Positions 50,283-58,912 of a stretch of 64,000 bases of DNA are shown in pieces. Within the stretch, counting starts at the first letter, position 1. Every line of letters begins with the position of its first letter. The DNA comes from CAWCWK01 sp963842125. GTDB taxonomy: Bacteria > Pseudomonadota > Alphaproteobacteria > Rhizobiales > CAWCWK01. A program made the position numbers and the translations under genes. Under the pieces are notes generated by a model. That model saw nothing but the letters and a program-made list of their open reading frames with translations, was not told where the DNA came from and did no database searches. The DNA is taken from the NCBI GenBank assembly GCA_963842125.1, contig CAWJFE010000001.1:1364001-1428000 (forward strand), read 5' to 3'.

Positions 50283-50945
50283 TCAGGCTCGCGATCCGAG
50301 TGTGCGCTTGGCGAAGTCGAGGCCGAGGCGGAGACCGTCGGGGCCGATTCCATGGCCGAGACCGCGGCTCGTGTGGGTCTCGACGGTGAAGTCGGCGCCC
50401 TCGAGGGCCTCGGCCGCCATCGGCATCATCGCGGGCGGCACGACCTGATCCCTGTCGCCGTGGACGAGGAGGACGGGCGGTTTCACGCGCGCTTCCGCCG
50501 CGAGCGTCTCGGCGCCTGGGAGGAGCCCCGAATAGCCGACGACCCCCGCGCAAGCTTTCGCTCGGCGCGGCGCGGTGTGGAGCGCCATCATCGTGCCCTG
50601 GCTGAAGCCGACGAGGACCATGTCGGCGTCCGTGAGACCGAGCCGGGCGAGTTCGGCATCGAGCGTCGCGTCGAGATGCGGCGCGGCGGAGACGGCGCCG
50701 CGCCGGTACTCGGCCGGGTCTCGCATCGTGAGCGGGAACCACTCCCGGCCGACCGGCGCCATGCCGCAGGGAAAGGGCGCGTGCGGCGAGACGAAGGCCG
50801 TGCTCGGCATCTCGGTCGCCCAGGCGCGCCCGATGTCGACGAGGTCGTTCCCGTCCGCGCCGTAGCCGTGCAGGAAGACGACGAGCGCGGTCGCATCGCC
50901 GCCGGAGGCGGGGGAAAGGCGGGGGCCTTCGAGAGGCTGAGGCAT
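50283..50945 (-). CDS. carboxylesterase/phospholipase-like alpha/beta hydrolase (abhydrolase_2)
   Basis: 220 residues from ATG 50945. VVFLHGYGADGNDLVDIG (oxyanion), VSPHAPFPCGMAPVGREWF, the nucleophile elbow GFSQGTMMAL (Ser115), the acid in LVHGDRDQVVPP and the His in SRGLGHGI complete the triad. Family members hydrolyse short-chain esters or lysophospholipids. Cytoplasmic. Divergent from gluQ. Confidence 0.92.
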   Translation of the reverse strand: MPQPLEGPRLSPASGGDATALVVFLHGYGADGNDLVDIGRAWATEMPSTAFVSPHAPFPCGMAPVGREWFPLTMRDPAEYRRGAVSAAPHLDATLDAELARLGLTDADMVLVGFSQGTMMALHTAPRRAKACAGVVGYSGLLPGAETLAAEARVKPPVLLVHGDRDQVVPPAMMPMAAEALEGADFTVETHTSRGLGHGIGPDGLRLGLDFAKRTLGSRA

Positions 50946-51009
50946 GTCGGCTCGCTGATCTTGTGGGGCGGTCGCTTTCCCGTAGCGCGGCCTCGGGGCG
51001 AACGGCAAT

Positions 51010-51938
51010 ATGGCGTGCATGACCGCCACGACCACACGACTTGTGCGCACCCGCTTCGCGCCCTCGCCCAACGGACCGCTCCATCTAGGCCACGCCTTGA
51101 GCGCATTGGCCAATGCGGAGGCGGCGCGCGTCGCGTCGGGCGAGAGCCTGCTTCGCATCGAGGACATCGATCCGGCGCGCTCACGGGCCGAGCACCTGAC
51201 CGGCATCGTCCGCGATCTCGAATGGCTAGGCCTCGACTATGCGGCTCCGCTTCGGCAGTCCGACCGGATGGACGCCTATGCGGCGGCCTTGGGCGTCCTG
51301 AAGGACAGGGGCGTCGTCTATCCGTGCTATGCGACGCGCGGCGAGATCCGCGCGGCTGTCGCCGCGCGGCCAAACTGGCCGCGCGATCCGGATGGGGCAC
51401 CGCTCTACCCGGGCCTCCATAAGACGCTGACAGCGGCCCAGCGTAGCGCGCTCGCTAGGGATGGGCGCCAACCCGCTCTGCGGCTCGACATGGAGGCGGC
51501 GCTACGCCTCGTCGGGCCCGATCTGGTGTGGGACGAAACGGGGGTGGCCTCGACGGCGAGACCGGAACACTGGCCGTAGACGCCGCCGCGTGGGGCGATA
51601 TCATCGTCGCGCGGCGGGACGTGCCGACGTCCTATCATCTGGCCGTCGTGGTCGATGACGCGGCGCAGGGCATCACGCATGTCGTGCGGGGGCGCGACCT
51701 CTTCCACGCGACCTCGGTGCACCGGGTGCTGCAGGCTCTGCTCGGGCTCGACGCGCCGATCTATCTGCACCATCGGCTGCTGCTGGGGCCGGACGGCCGA
51801 AAGCTCTCGAAGAGCGAGGACGCACCACGGCTCGCAGCGCTGCGGGAGCGAGGCGTCCGAGCGAGCGATGTGCGGGACGCCTTGCTCGACGCGCCCCTCG
51901 CCGGCCCGGACGGCTTGGTGCCTACAATCCCATCTTGA
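51010..51938 (+). CDS. gluQ: glutamyl-Q tRNA(Asp) synthetase (frameshifted)
   Basis: Attaches glutamate to queuosine-34 of tRNA-Asp. It resembles the catalytic domain of glutamyl-tRNA synthetase without the anticodon domain: RTRFAPSPNGPLHLGHAL (HIGH-like), LRIEDIDPARSR, YPCYATRGEI, and the KMSKS-like GRKLSKSEDAPRL. ATG 51010 or 51019. The frame breaks at about 51540: the sequence has five G where six are expected (ACGGGGGTGG), after which the protein continues one frame over as GGLDGETGTLAVDAAAWGD to 51938. A homopolymer sequencing error is likely. Overlaps the convergent AEC gene by 17 bp. Confidence 0.88.
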
Positions 51939-52890
51939 GGATCGTGAGCCAGACCGTGACGGAGACGACGGCCAGGCCGCTCGTGACGGCGATATTGGTG
52001 GAGGATTCGGCGACGCCCTTGTCGTAGGTCGCGGCGAAGAGATAGGTGTTCACCCCCGCCGGGCAGGCCGCGAAGAGCACCGCCGCCGCCAGCCAGACCG
52101 GGGGCAGCGCGAACCACGTGCCGAGCCCGAAGACGATGAGCGGATGGACGAGGAGCTTGGTGACGGCCATGCCGCCGGCCAGACCCACCTCGCGCCGCCA
52201 CGCGCCCCGCCCGCGCGGGCGATGGGTCACGAGGGTCATCCCCATGGCGAAGAGCGCGCAGGGCACGGCGGCCTGCCCCAGCCGCTCCAGCACGCTGTCG
52301 ACCACGCTCGGGAACGGGACCTGGAAGGCGCCGAGAAGGCCGCCGACGATGATGGCGAGAAAGATCGGATTGTGCGTCAACCCGCGCGCGACCGTGACGA
52401 AGGATGCCGCCACCCCGACGTCGCGGTCGCGCAGCGACACCTCCATCAGCACGGTGCCTAGGAAGAGCAATAGCGGGAGATGGATCGAGACCAGGAGGAA
52501 GAGCGGCACGCTGCCGGCATCGCCAAAGGCCGTCAGGATGAGGGGAATGCCCAACAGGACCGTGTTGGAGAACGAGCTGGAGAACCCGACGGAGATCGCG
52601 CGCGGCAGGTCCCGGTCGCGCAGATAGGACAACCCGCCGCCGATCGCCCAGGCGATGAACGCGCCGGTAAAATAGGCCGTCCAGTAAAGGAACGGGAGCT
52701 GGTCGGGCAGTCCGCTCGTCGCCAGCGTCCGAAGGATGAGGGCGGGCACGGCCAGGGTGAAGACGAAGCGCGACAGGCCGCGTTCGACATCCTCTCCGAA
52801 CCAGCCTTTCGCGCGAAAGATCAGGCCGAGCCCGATGAGCGCGAAGACCGGCAGGACGATCTGAAGGACGGCGAAGATGTCGCCAGACAT
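51922..52890 (-). CDS. AEC family transporter (auxin efflux carrier-like)
   Basis: 322 residues, ATG 52890, about ten transmembrane helices in a 5+5 arrangement: LQIVLPVFALIGLGLIFRAK at the start, SRFVFTLAVPALILRTLA, SSSFSNTVLLGIPLILTAFG, and an inverted second half with CALFAMGMTLV and AACPAGVNTYLFA. PF03547 members export or import dicarboxylates or malonate. Substrate unknown; no linked metabolic genes. Confidence 0.93.
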   Translation of the reverse strand: MSGDIFAVLQIVLPVFALIGLGLIFRAKGWFGEDVERGLSRFVFTLAVPALILRTLATSGLPDQLPFLYWTAYFTGAFIAWAIGGGLSYLRDRDLPRAISVGFSSSFSNTVLLGIPLILTAFGDAGSVPLFLLVSIHLPLLLFLGTVLMEVSLRDRDVGVAASFVTVARGLTHNPIFLAIIVGGLLGAFQVPFPSVVDSVLERLGQAAVPCALFAMGMTLVTHRPRGRGAWRREVGLAGGMAVTKLLVHPLIVFGLGTWFALPPVWLAAAVLFAACPAGVNTYLFAATYDKGVAESSTNIAVTSGLAVVSVTVWLTILKMGL

Positions 52891-53087
52891 GGCTACGGCC
52901 TTTCGAGGGCGGGCACCCGCGCGCCTTGTTGTACGTCGTGCCTTAGCGTCTTGCGGTGCGACTTGCGGTGCGACCTGCCGTCGCCCGACCGTGACGTGTC
53001 CGCAGCGGTGGGAAAGATTCGATAAACGAACGGTTGACGTCGTGCTGCCAGATTGTGGTCCTAGAACGCAAGTCTGGAGGGCCCTTC

Positions 53088-54224
53088 ATGCGAGTCGCCG
53101 ATGAGCGCCGCACAGGTGCGAACATGCAGGAGACGCGAGACGGGGCGTCGGCGCACGAGCCGACCGGCACCGCGCGCAACCGCGCGGCCGGCCTCATCCA
53201 CGACGTGCGCGATGCGATCTCGACCGTAGGCGCCGCCGCCATGCTGCTCCGCGCGAGCGGCGTGGCCGAGGAGCAGATCCCCTACCTGACGGCCATCGAA
53301 GCCGCCGCCGACAAGATGACGGCGCTGACCGAAGCACTGACGGACGAGAACCGCGACAATGTCGAGAGCGCCGCGCCACCGGCGCCGGCACGCCCTGGGC
53401 CCGTCCGCATCGACGATCTCGCCGCGCACCTGCGCTCCACGCTGGCGGTTCGTTGCGAAGCCGTGGGATTGGCCAGCCGTTTCGTGGCCGGCGACGATCT
53501 CCCCGTCACCGTTCCGCTGGACAGGATGCGGGTGCTGCGGGTGCTCGACAACCTGATCACGAACGCTGCGGCGGCCACGCGCGGCCATGACGGTGCGGGC
53601 GAGGCCTTTGTCGAGGTGACGCTGTTCGCCGACGGTGACCGGCTGGTTCTCTCGGTGGCCGATACCGGGCCCGGCCTCGGCCCCGACCCCGAGCGCTGGT
53701 TCGCGCGCGGCGAGAGCGGAACGCCCGATCATCAGGGCCTCGGCCTCTGGGTGGCCCGTCGCTCGGCCGATGCGATGAAGGCCAGCCTCCACGCGGTCAA
53801 TCGCGAAGACGGCGGCGCTCGCTTCACGCTGTCGATCCCCGGCGTCATACCGAGCGACCGCGCGGGCCGGCCCGATGTCGCGTCCGTGCTGGTCGTCGAC
53901 GGGAACCCCGTCGGGCGCGAGCTCATGCGCGCCATCCTGTCCAATCTTGGCGCCAGCGTCTCTCTCGCCGGCTCGATCGCCGAGGCGCGCGATCTCGCGG
54001 CACGGCAGACCTTCTCGCTGGTCGTGGTGGACTTCCACCTGCCGGACGGGGCGGGCGTCGAACTCGCCCGCAGCCTTCGCGCGGCGAGGCCGGAGCTTCA
54101 GATCGTGGCGGCGACGAGCGGTGGGATGGAGGCGTCGCGCGCGATCGCCGACGGGCTCTTCTCCGGCCTCCTGCAAAAGCCGATCGACCCGCGCGCGCTC
54201 AGCCGCCTCCTCACCGAGGCCTGA
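53088..54224 (+). CDS. soluble hybrid histidine kinase / response regulator
   Basis: 378 residues, ATG 53088 with GGAGGG upstream. No membrane segment. A DHp-like region with LIHDVRDAIS (His38), then an HATPase_c domain: N-box LDNLITNAAAA, G1 VADTGPGLGPD and G2 HQGLGLWVARRSADAM. A C-terminal receiver domain (about residues 265-378) has VLVVDGN (one acidic residue replaced by Gly), the phospho-acceptor Asp in LVVVDFHLPD (Asp315) and Lys in LLQKP. No sensor or output domain and no adjacent regulator gene, so input and partner are unknown. Confidence 0.85.
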   Translation: MRVADERRTGANMQETRDGASAHEPTGTARNRAAGLIHDVRDAISTVGAAAMLLRASGVAEEQIPYLTAIEAAADKMTALTEALTDENRDNVESAAPPAPARPGPVRIDDLAAHLRSTLAVRCEAVGLASRFVAGDDLPVTVPLDRMRVLRVLDNLITNAAAATRGHDGAGEAFVEVTLFADGDRLVLSVADTGPGLGPDPERWFARGESGTPDHQGLGLWVARRSADAMKASLHAVNREDGGARFTLSIPGVIPSDRAGRPDVASVLVVDGNPVGRELMRAILSNLGASVSLAGSIAEARDLAARQTFSLVVVDFHLPDGAGVELARSLRAARPELQIVAATSGGMEASRAIADGLFSGLLQKPIDPRALSRLLTEA

Positions 54225-54227
54225 CGC

Positions 54228-55373
54228 TCAGGGACTGACCGCCAGACCCCGCCTCTCCAGCGCCTGGCGCCGCCGCGACACCGCGATGGCACGGTTCACC
54301 TCGCCCCCGAAGAGGAGGCAGACCGCGCAGAGGTAGAAGAACATCAACGCCGCCACGACGCCCGCGAGCCCGGCATAGGTGGCTGCGTAATTGCCGAAAT
54401 TGGCGAGATAGAACGAGAAGCCGAGCCCGGCGATATACCAGAGGACGAGCGTGACCACGCATCCGATCCACACCTGCTTCGGCCCGCGCCGATGGCTGGG
54501 GAGTGCGACGTGTAGCGCGACGAGCGCCCCGTAGAGAACGACGGCCAGGAGAAGCAGCCGGACCAGATCGTAGACGATGCGCCAGGGCACGAGATCGGGG
54601 AAGAACGTCTCCAACCATTCGTAGGAGAGCGGCGCGACGACGGCGAGGAGGGCCACGATGAGAAGCGTGAGCGATCCGACGAGGACGAAGAGCAGGCTCT
54701 CGATCCGGGTGATGACGATGTTGCGCATCTCCTTCACGCCATAGGCGCGGTTGAGCCCGGCCCGGATGCTCTCGATCGCGGTCGTCAGGCTGAAGATCGT
54801 CACGAGAAGGCCGAATGTCAGAAACCCGCTCGACCGGGTGCCGATGACTTCGCGGACCTGCGGCTGCAATGCGCGCGCGATATCCTCGGGCAGAACGTCG
54901 AAGAGCCCTGCCGAGATCGTCGCCGCCAACTCCTGTCCGCCGAGGAGCGAGGCGACGGCCGCGATGAAGATGAGGAACGGGAAGAGGGCGAGGATGAGCG
55001 TGAAGGCGAGCGCGGACGCCGTCATCAAGGCTTCGTCGTTGATGAAGTGCTCGATGGCGTCCATCGTCACCCGCTTGATCCGCACGAGACGATTCGGCCT
55101 CTTCGGCGCCTCCTTAGCGGGTTTGGGTGCTGCCTGCGCGCTCTGCGTCGGCGTCGGCACCGCTTCGGTGGGCGAAGCGGTCGGCGGGGCGGGAGCGGGC
55201 TCGGTCGCGCCATTGCGCTGCAAACGATGCGAGACGACGACATCGAGCAGCGCCGCGCCATGCTGCGCCGCGCGCCGGGCTTTCACGAGGTTGCGCGGAG
55301 CCGCCTTCCGGCGCGGCTTGTCGGAATCATCGGCCACGGCGAAGACCCCGCGACGTTGCGTTCGCAGGCTCAT
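54228..55373 (-). CDS. YihY/virulence factor BrkB family membrane protein
   Basis: 381 residues from ATG 55373. A ~95-residue Ala/Pro/Lys-rich cytoplasmic tail precedes six helices. Family motifs: ALMTASALAFTLILALFPFL, TFGLLVTIFSLTTAIESIRA, GLNRAYGVKEMR, WRIVYDLVRLLLLAVVLYGA and FYLANFGNYAATYAGLAGVV. Once misannotated as RNase BN; true role unclear. Divergent from the twin-helix gene. Confidence 0.93.
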   Translation of the reverse strand: MSLRTQRRGVFAVADDSDKPRRKAAPRNLVKARRAAQHGAALLDVVVSHRLQRNGATEPAPAPPTASPTEAVPTPTQSAQAAPKPAKEAPKRPNRLVRIKRVTMDAIEHFINDEALMTASALAFTLILALFPFLIFIAAVASLLGGQELAATISAGLFDVLPEDIARALQPQVREVIGTRSSGFLTFGLLVTIFSLTTAIESIRAGLNRAYGVKEMRNIVITRIESLLFVLVGSLTLLIVALLAVVAPLSYEWLETFFPDLVPWRIVYDLVRLLLLAVVLYGALVALHVALPSHRRGPKQVWIGCVVTLVLWYIAGLGFSFYLANFGNYAATYAGLAGVVAALMFFYLCAVCLLFGGEVNRAIAVSRRRQALERRGLAVSP

Positions 55374-55468
55374 GCGTTGCAGGACGTGCGGACTGTGCCA
55401 TGTAGTCTCCGAACCGCGTCATCCATACCGGCCCTCCACGCGGGGATCCGGGCCGAGAGTCGAACCTT

Positions 55469-55660
55469 ATGAACGTTCTTTACATCGCCGGCATCTTCAT
55501 CGCCATCATCGCCGTCGCGGTGGTGCTGCTGATGGGCCTCCTCAACATGGCGCGCGGCGGCTCCTCCCAGAAATCCCAGAAGCTGATGCGCTGGCGTATC
55601 GGGCTGCAAGCCATCGCGCTCGCGGTCATCATGGGCGTCATCTGGGTGATGGGAACGTGA
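55469..55660 (+). CDS. twin transmembrane helix small protein
   Basis: 63 residues: helix 1 NVLYIAGIFIAIIAVAVVLL, a short loop RGGSSQKSQKLMRWR, helix 2 LQAIALAVIMGVIWVMG. It matches the HIG1/twin_helix family widespread in alphaproteobacteria (relatives of mitochondrial respirasome factors). It precedes the PduO-type gene in the same direction. Confidence 0.92.
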   Translation: MNVLYIAGIFIAIIAVAVVLLMGLLNMARGGSSQKSQKLMRWRIGLQAIALAVIMGVIWVMGT

Positions 55661-55724
55661 CGGCGATGCTTGCCCGCGCGCGCCGGGCGGTTCAGGGTCC
55701 GCAGCGAGCCGCCTCGGGGGAATC

Positions 55725-56312
55725 ATGGTCGTCCTGAACAAGATCTACACGCGAACCGGCGACGGCGGCACGACGGCGCTCGGCTCCGGTGCACGCGTCT
55801 CCAAGTTCGCGCTGCGCGTCGAGGCCTATGGGACGGTCGACGAGACCAATGCGTGCATAGGCCTCGTCCGCCAGCACACGGCCGGCAACGCAACGCTCGA
55901 TGCGATGCTGAGCCGTATCCAGAACGACCTCTTCGACCTTGGCGCCGACCTCGCGACGCCGGAGCCGAAGGACGCCGACCAGCCGCTCCTCTACGAACCC
56001 CTGCGTATCGTCGAAGCGCAGGTCGATCGGCTGGAGACCGAGATCGACACGCTCAATGCCGAATTGCAGCCCTTGCGCTCCTTCGTGCTGCCGGGCGGCT
56101 CGGCCGCCGCTGCCGCTCTCCACCTCGCCCGCACGGTGTCGCGCCGGGCCGAGCGGCTGACGGTCGAGCTGGCGCAGCAGGAGGACGAGACGGTGTCCGG
56201 CCCGGCGCTGCGCTATCTCAACCGGTTGTCCGATTTCCTCTTCGTCGCGTCCCGCCATGTGAACGACAAGGGCCAGGCGGACGTGCTCTGGGTTCCGGGC
56301 GCGAACCGGTAA
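55725..56312 (+). CDS. cob(I)yrinic acid a,c-diamide adenosyltransferase, PduO type
   Basis: 195 residues, ATG 55725. IYTRTGDGGTTALGSGARVS at the N terminus is the ATP-binding signature of PduO-type ATRs; VEAYGTVDETNACIGLVR, LFDLGADLATP and RRAERLTVELA with LNRLSDFLFVASR complete the helical-bundle family pattern. It makes adenosylcobalamin from cob(I)alamin and is structurally unrelated to CobO at 8560. It often serves B12-dependent mutases or salvage. No riboswitch is visible here. Confidence 0.95.
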   Translation: MVVLNKIYTRTGDGGTTALGSGARVSKFALRVEAYGTVDETNACIGLVRQHTAGNATLDAMLSRIQNDLFDLGADLATPEPKDADQPLLYEPLRIVEAQVDRLETEIDTLNAELQPLRSFVLPGGSAAAAALHLARTVSRRAERLTVELAQQEDETVSGPALRYLNRLSDFLFVASRHVNDKGQADVLWVPGANR

Positions 56313-56319
56313 CCCTGGC

Positions 56320-57048
56320 ATGTTCATACCCCTCCACGACGCAAACCCCATCGCCCATATCGGCCGGCCGTTCGTCACCTGGGGGCTGATCGCCTTCACC
56401 ACGGCGGTCTTCGCCGTCTTCCAATCGGGCGTGGTCCTGCCGGACAGCGTCGTCCAGGCCGCCAATCTGGGGCTCGGCTATATTCCGAGCGTCGTCAACG
56501 ACATCGCGGAACTGCCGCCCGGATACGCGATCGTGCCTGAAGACCTCACTCTCCTGACCTACCAGTTCCTCCATATCTCGTGGTGGCATCTCGGGTCGAA
56601 CATGCTCTTCCTCTTCGTCTTCGGCGACAATGTCGAAGACGCGATGGGCCACGCCCGCTTCCTCGTCTTCTACCTCGCCTGCGGCGCCGCAGGCGCCTGG
56701 CTGCACGGCTTTATCCTCCCCGACAGCCAGGCACCGCTGATTGGCGCGTCAGGCGCGGTCGCCGGGGTGGTCGTCGCCTATCTGATGCTGCATCCTCGCG
56801 TGAAGATCTGGGTGCTGGCGCTCGGGCGCATTCCGCTCCGGCTGCCGGCGCTCTGGGTGCTCGGCTTCTGGGTCGGGCTGCAGGTCGTCAACGCGCTTAT
56901 CGCGACGACGCCCGATGTGGCATGGTGGGCGCATGTGGGCGGCATGCTCGCGGGCGGCGTTCTCATCCTCGTCCTGCGGCGGCGCGGCGTCGTCTTGTTC
57001 GACAGAAATCTCGGTACGGCAGTGATCGCCGAGTTGACGTATACGTAA
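56320..57048 (+). CDS. rhomboid family intramembrane serine protease
   Basis: 242 residues starting 8 bp after the PduO-type gene. Six-helix GlpG-like core with HISWWHLGSNMLFLFVFG (HxxxN oxyanion region), the Ser nucleophile in LIGASGAVAGVVVAYL (about Ser144) and catalytic His in WWAHVGGMLAGG (about His205). The long loop between helices 1 and 2 carries PPGYAIVPEDL. Cleaves transmembrane substrates; targets unknown. Confidence 0.93.
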   Translation: MFIPLHDANPIAHIGRPFVTWGLIAFTTAVFAVFQSGVVLPDSVVQAANLGLGYIPSVVNDIAELPPGYAIVPEDLTLLTYQFLHISWWHLGSNMLFLFVFGDNVEDAMGHARFLVFYLACGAAGAWLHGFILPDSQAPLIGASGAVAGVVVAYLMLHPRVKIWVLALGRIPLRLPALWVLGFWVGLQVVNALIATTPDVAWWAHVGGMLAGGVLILVLRRRGVVLFDRNLGTAVIAELTYT

Positions 57049-57117
57049 GGTCGGGGTAGTTCCGCGACCCACATCGAAATCACCGCGCGGCCTGTCGTCG
57101 TGCGCAAGGAGGCTCGC

Positions 57118-57867
57118 ATGAAGGTTCTCGTCCCCGTCAAGCGGGTGGTCGACTACAACGTGAAGATCCGCGTCAAGGCGGACGGATCGGGCGTCGACCT
57201 CACCAACGTCAAGATGTCGATGAACCCGTTCGACGAAATCGCCGTCGAGGAGGCCGTTCGGCTGAAGGAGGCCGGAACGGTCACCGAGATCGTCGCCGTC
57301 TCCATCGGCCCGCAGCAGGCACAGGAGACGCTGCGCACGGCTCTCGCCATGGGCGCCGACCGCGCGATCCTCGTCAAGACGGACGAGACGGTGGAGCCGC
57401 TCTCGGTCGCCAAGATCCTCAAGGTGATCGTCGGCAACGAGAGCCCCGACCTCGTCATCATGGGCAAGCAGGCCATCGACGACGACATGAACGCGACCGG
57501 CCAGATGCTCGCCGCGCTCCTCGGCTGGGGGCAGGGCACCTTCGCCAACGCCGTCACGCTCGGCGACGGCAAGGCCGAGGTGACCCGCGAGGTCGATGGC
57601 GGCCTCCAGACCGTCTCGCTCGGCCTTCCCGCCATCGTGACGACCGATCTGCGCCTCAACGAGCCGCGCTACGCATCGCTCCCCAACATCATGAAGGCGA
57701 AGAAGAAGCCGATGGACACGACGTCGCCCGAGGAGCTGGGCGTCGATATCGCGCCGCGCCTCACGGTCGTGAAGACGATGGAGCCCGCAAAGCGCGGCGG
57801 CGGCATCAAGGTCGAGTCGGTGGCCGATCTCGTCGACAGGCTGAAGAACGAGGCCGGCGTCCTCTAG
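57118..57867 (+). CDS. etfB: electron transfer flavoprotein subunit beta
   Basis: 249 residues from ATG 57118 (AAGGAGG seven bases upstream). MKVLVPVKRVVDYNVKIRVK and NPFDEIAVEEAVRLKE at the start, AMGADRAILV, and the ETF-beta signature MGKQAIDDDMNATGQMLAAL. Forms the AMP/FAD heterodimer with EtfA, passing electrons from acyl-CoA dehydrogenases to ETF:quinone oxidoreductase. Confidence 0.97.
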   Translation: MKVLVPVKRVVDYNVKIRVKADGSGVDLTNVKMSMNPFDEIAVEEAVRLKEAGTVTEIVAVSIGPQQAQETLRTALAMGADRAILVKTDETVEPLSVAKILKVIVGNESPDLVIMGKQAIDDDMNATGQMLAALLGWGQGTFANAVTLGDGKAEVTREVDGGLQTVSLGLPAIVTTDLRLNEPRYASLPNIMKAKKKPMDTTSPEELGVDIAPRLTVVKTMEPAKRGGGIKVESVADLVDRLKNEAGVL

Positions 57868-57928
57868 GCGCCCTCGTTCCGATCCGCCCTTACCATCTGT
57901 TGACGCTCACCAAGCGCTGGAGCCGACC

Positions 57929-58867
57929 ATGACCGCTCTTCTCATCGCCGAACACGACAACGCGTCCTTGAAGGACGCGACCCACAAAACCCTGACGGCC
58001 GCGAAGGCCATCGATGGCGACGTCCACGTCCTCGTCGCGGGCTCGGGCGCGCAGGCTGCCGCCGATGCCGCCGCCAAGCTCGACGGCGTCGCGAAGGTGC
58101 TGCTGGTCGACGCGCCCCTTTACGAGAACCAGTTGGCCGAGCCGCTGGCCGCCCTCGTCCAGTCGATCGCGGGGGATTATGCCGCGATCGTCGTGCCCGC
58201 GACAACGACGGGTAAGAACGTTGCGCCCCGCATCGCCGCCCTTCTCGACGTGATGGTGATCTCGGACGTCCTCGGCGTCGAGAGCGCCGACACGTTCCAG
58301 CGCCCGATCTATGCAGGCAACGCGATCCAGACCGTCACGTCGGCCGATGCGGTCAAGGTCGTGACCGTGCGGACATCGGCCTTCCAGGCGGCGGGCGAGG
58401 GCGGCTCGGCCACGGTCGAGGAGATCGGGGCCGTCGACGACCCGGGTCTTTCCACTTTCGTCTCCGAGGAAGTCGCCGTCTCCGAGCGGCCGGAACTCAC
58501 ATCCGCGCATCGCATCGTCTCGGGCGGGCGGGCGCTCGGCTCCAAGGAGCAGTTCGCGATCATCGAAAGCCTGGCCGATTCCCTCGGCGCAGCGGTCGGC
58601 GCCTCGCGCGCGGCGGTCGATGCGGGCTACGCGCCCAACGACTGGCAGGTCGGCCAGACCGGCAAGATCGTCTCGCCCGATCTCTACGTCGCCATCGGCA
58701 TCTCGGGCGCCATCCAGCACCTCGCCGGCATGAAGGACGCCAAGACCATCGTCGCCATCAACAAGGACGAAGAAGCGCCGATCTTCCAGATCGCGGACTA
58801 CGGTCTTGTGGGCGATCTCTTTCAAATCGTCCCGGAACTGCAGGCGGCCCTCGACAACGTCGGCTGA
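57929..58867 (+). CDS. etfA: electron transfer flavoprotein subunit alpha
   Basis: 312 residues, ATG 57929. MTALLIAEHDNASLKDATHK at the start; FAD-binding C-terminal domain with RIVSGGRALGSKEQFAIIES, GAAVGASRAAVDAGYAPNDW, QVGQTGKIVSPDLYVAIGIS and GAIQHLAGMKDAKTIVAINK. Encoded 61 bp after etfB and followed by hbd, a typical fatty-acid/butanoate metabolism cluster. Confidence 0.97.
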   Translation: MTALLIAEHDNASLKDATHKTLTAAKAIDGDVHVLVAGSGAQAAADAAAKLDGVAKVLLVDAPLYENQLAEPLAALVQSIAGDYAAIVVPATTTGKNVAPRIAALLDVMVISDVLGVESADTFQRPIYAGNAIQTVTSADAVKVVTVRTSAFQAAGEGGSATVEEIGAVDDPGLSTFVSEEVAVSERPELTSAHRIVSGGRALGSKEQFAIIESLADSLGAAVGASRAAVDAGYAPNDWQVGQTGKIVSPDLYVAIGISGAIQHLAGMKDAKTIVAINKDEEAPIFQIADYGLVGDLFQIVPELQAALDNVG

Positions 58868-58912
58868 CGCTGTCAGGAATCGCTCCGAAGCATCGGCGAG
58901 GGTTTTCGGGGC

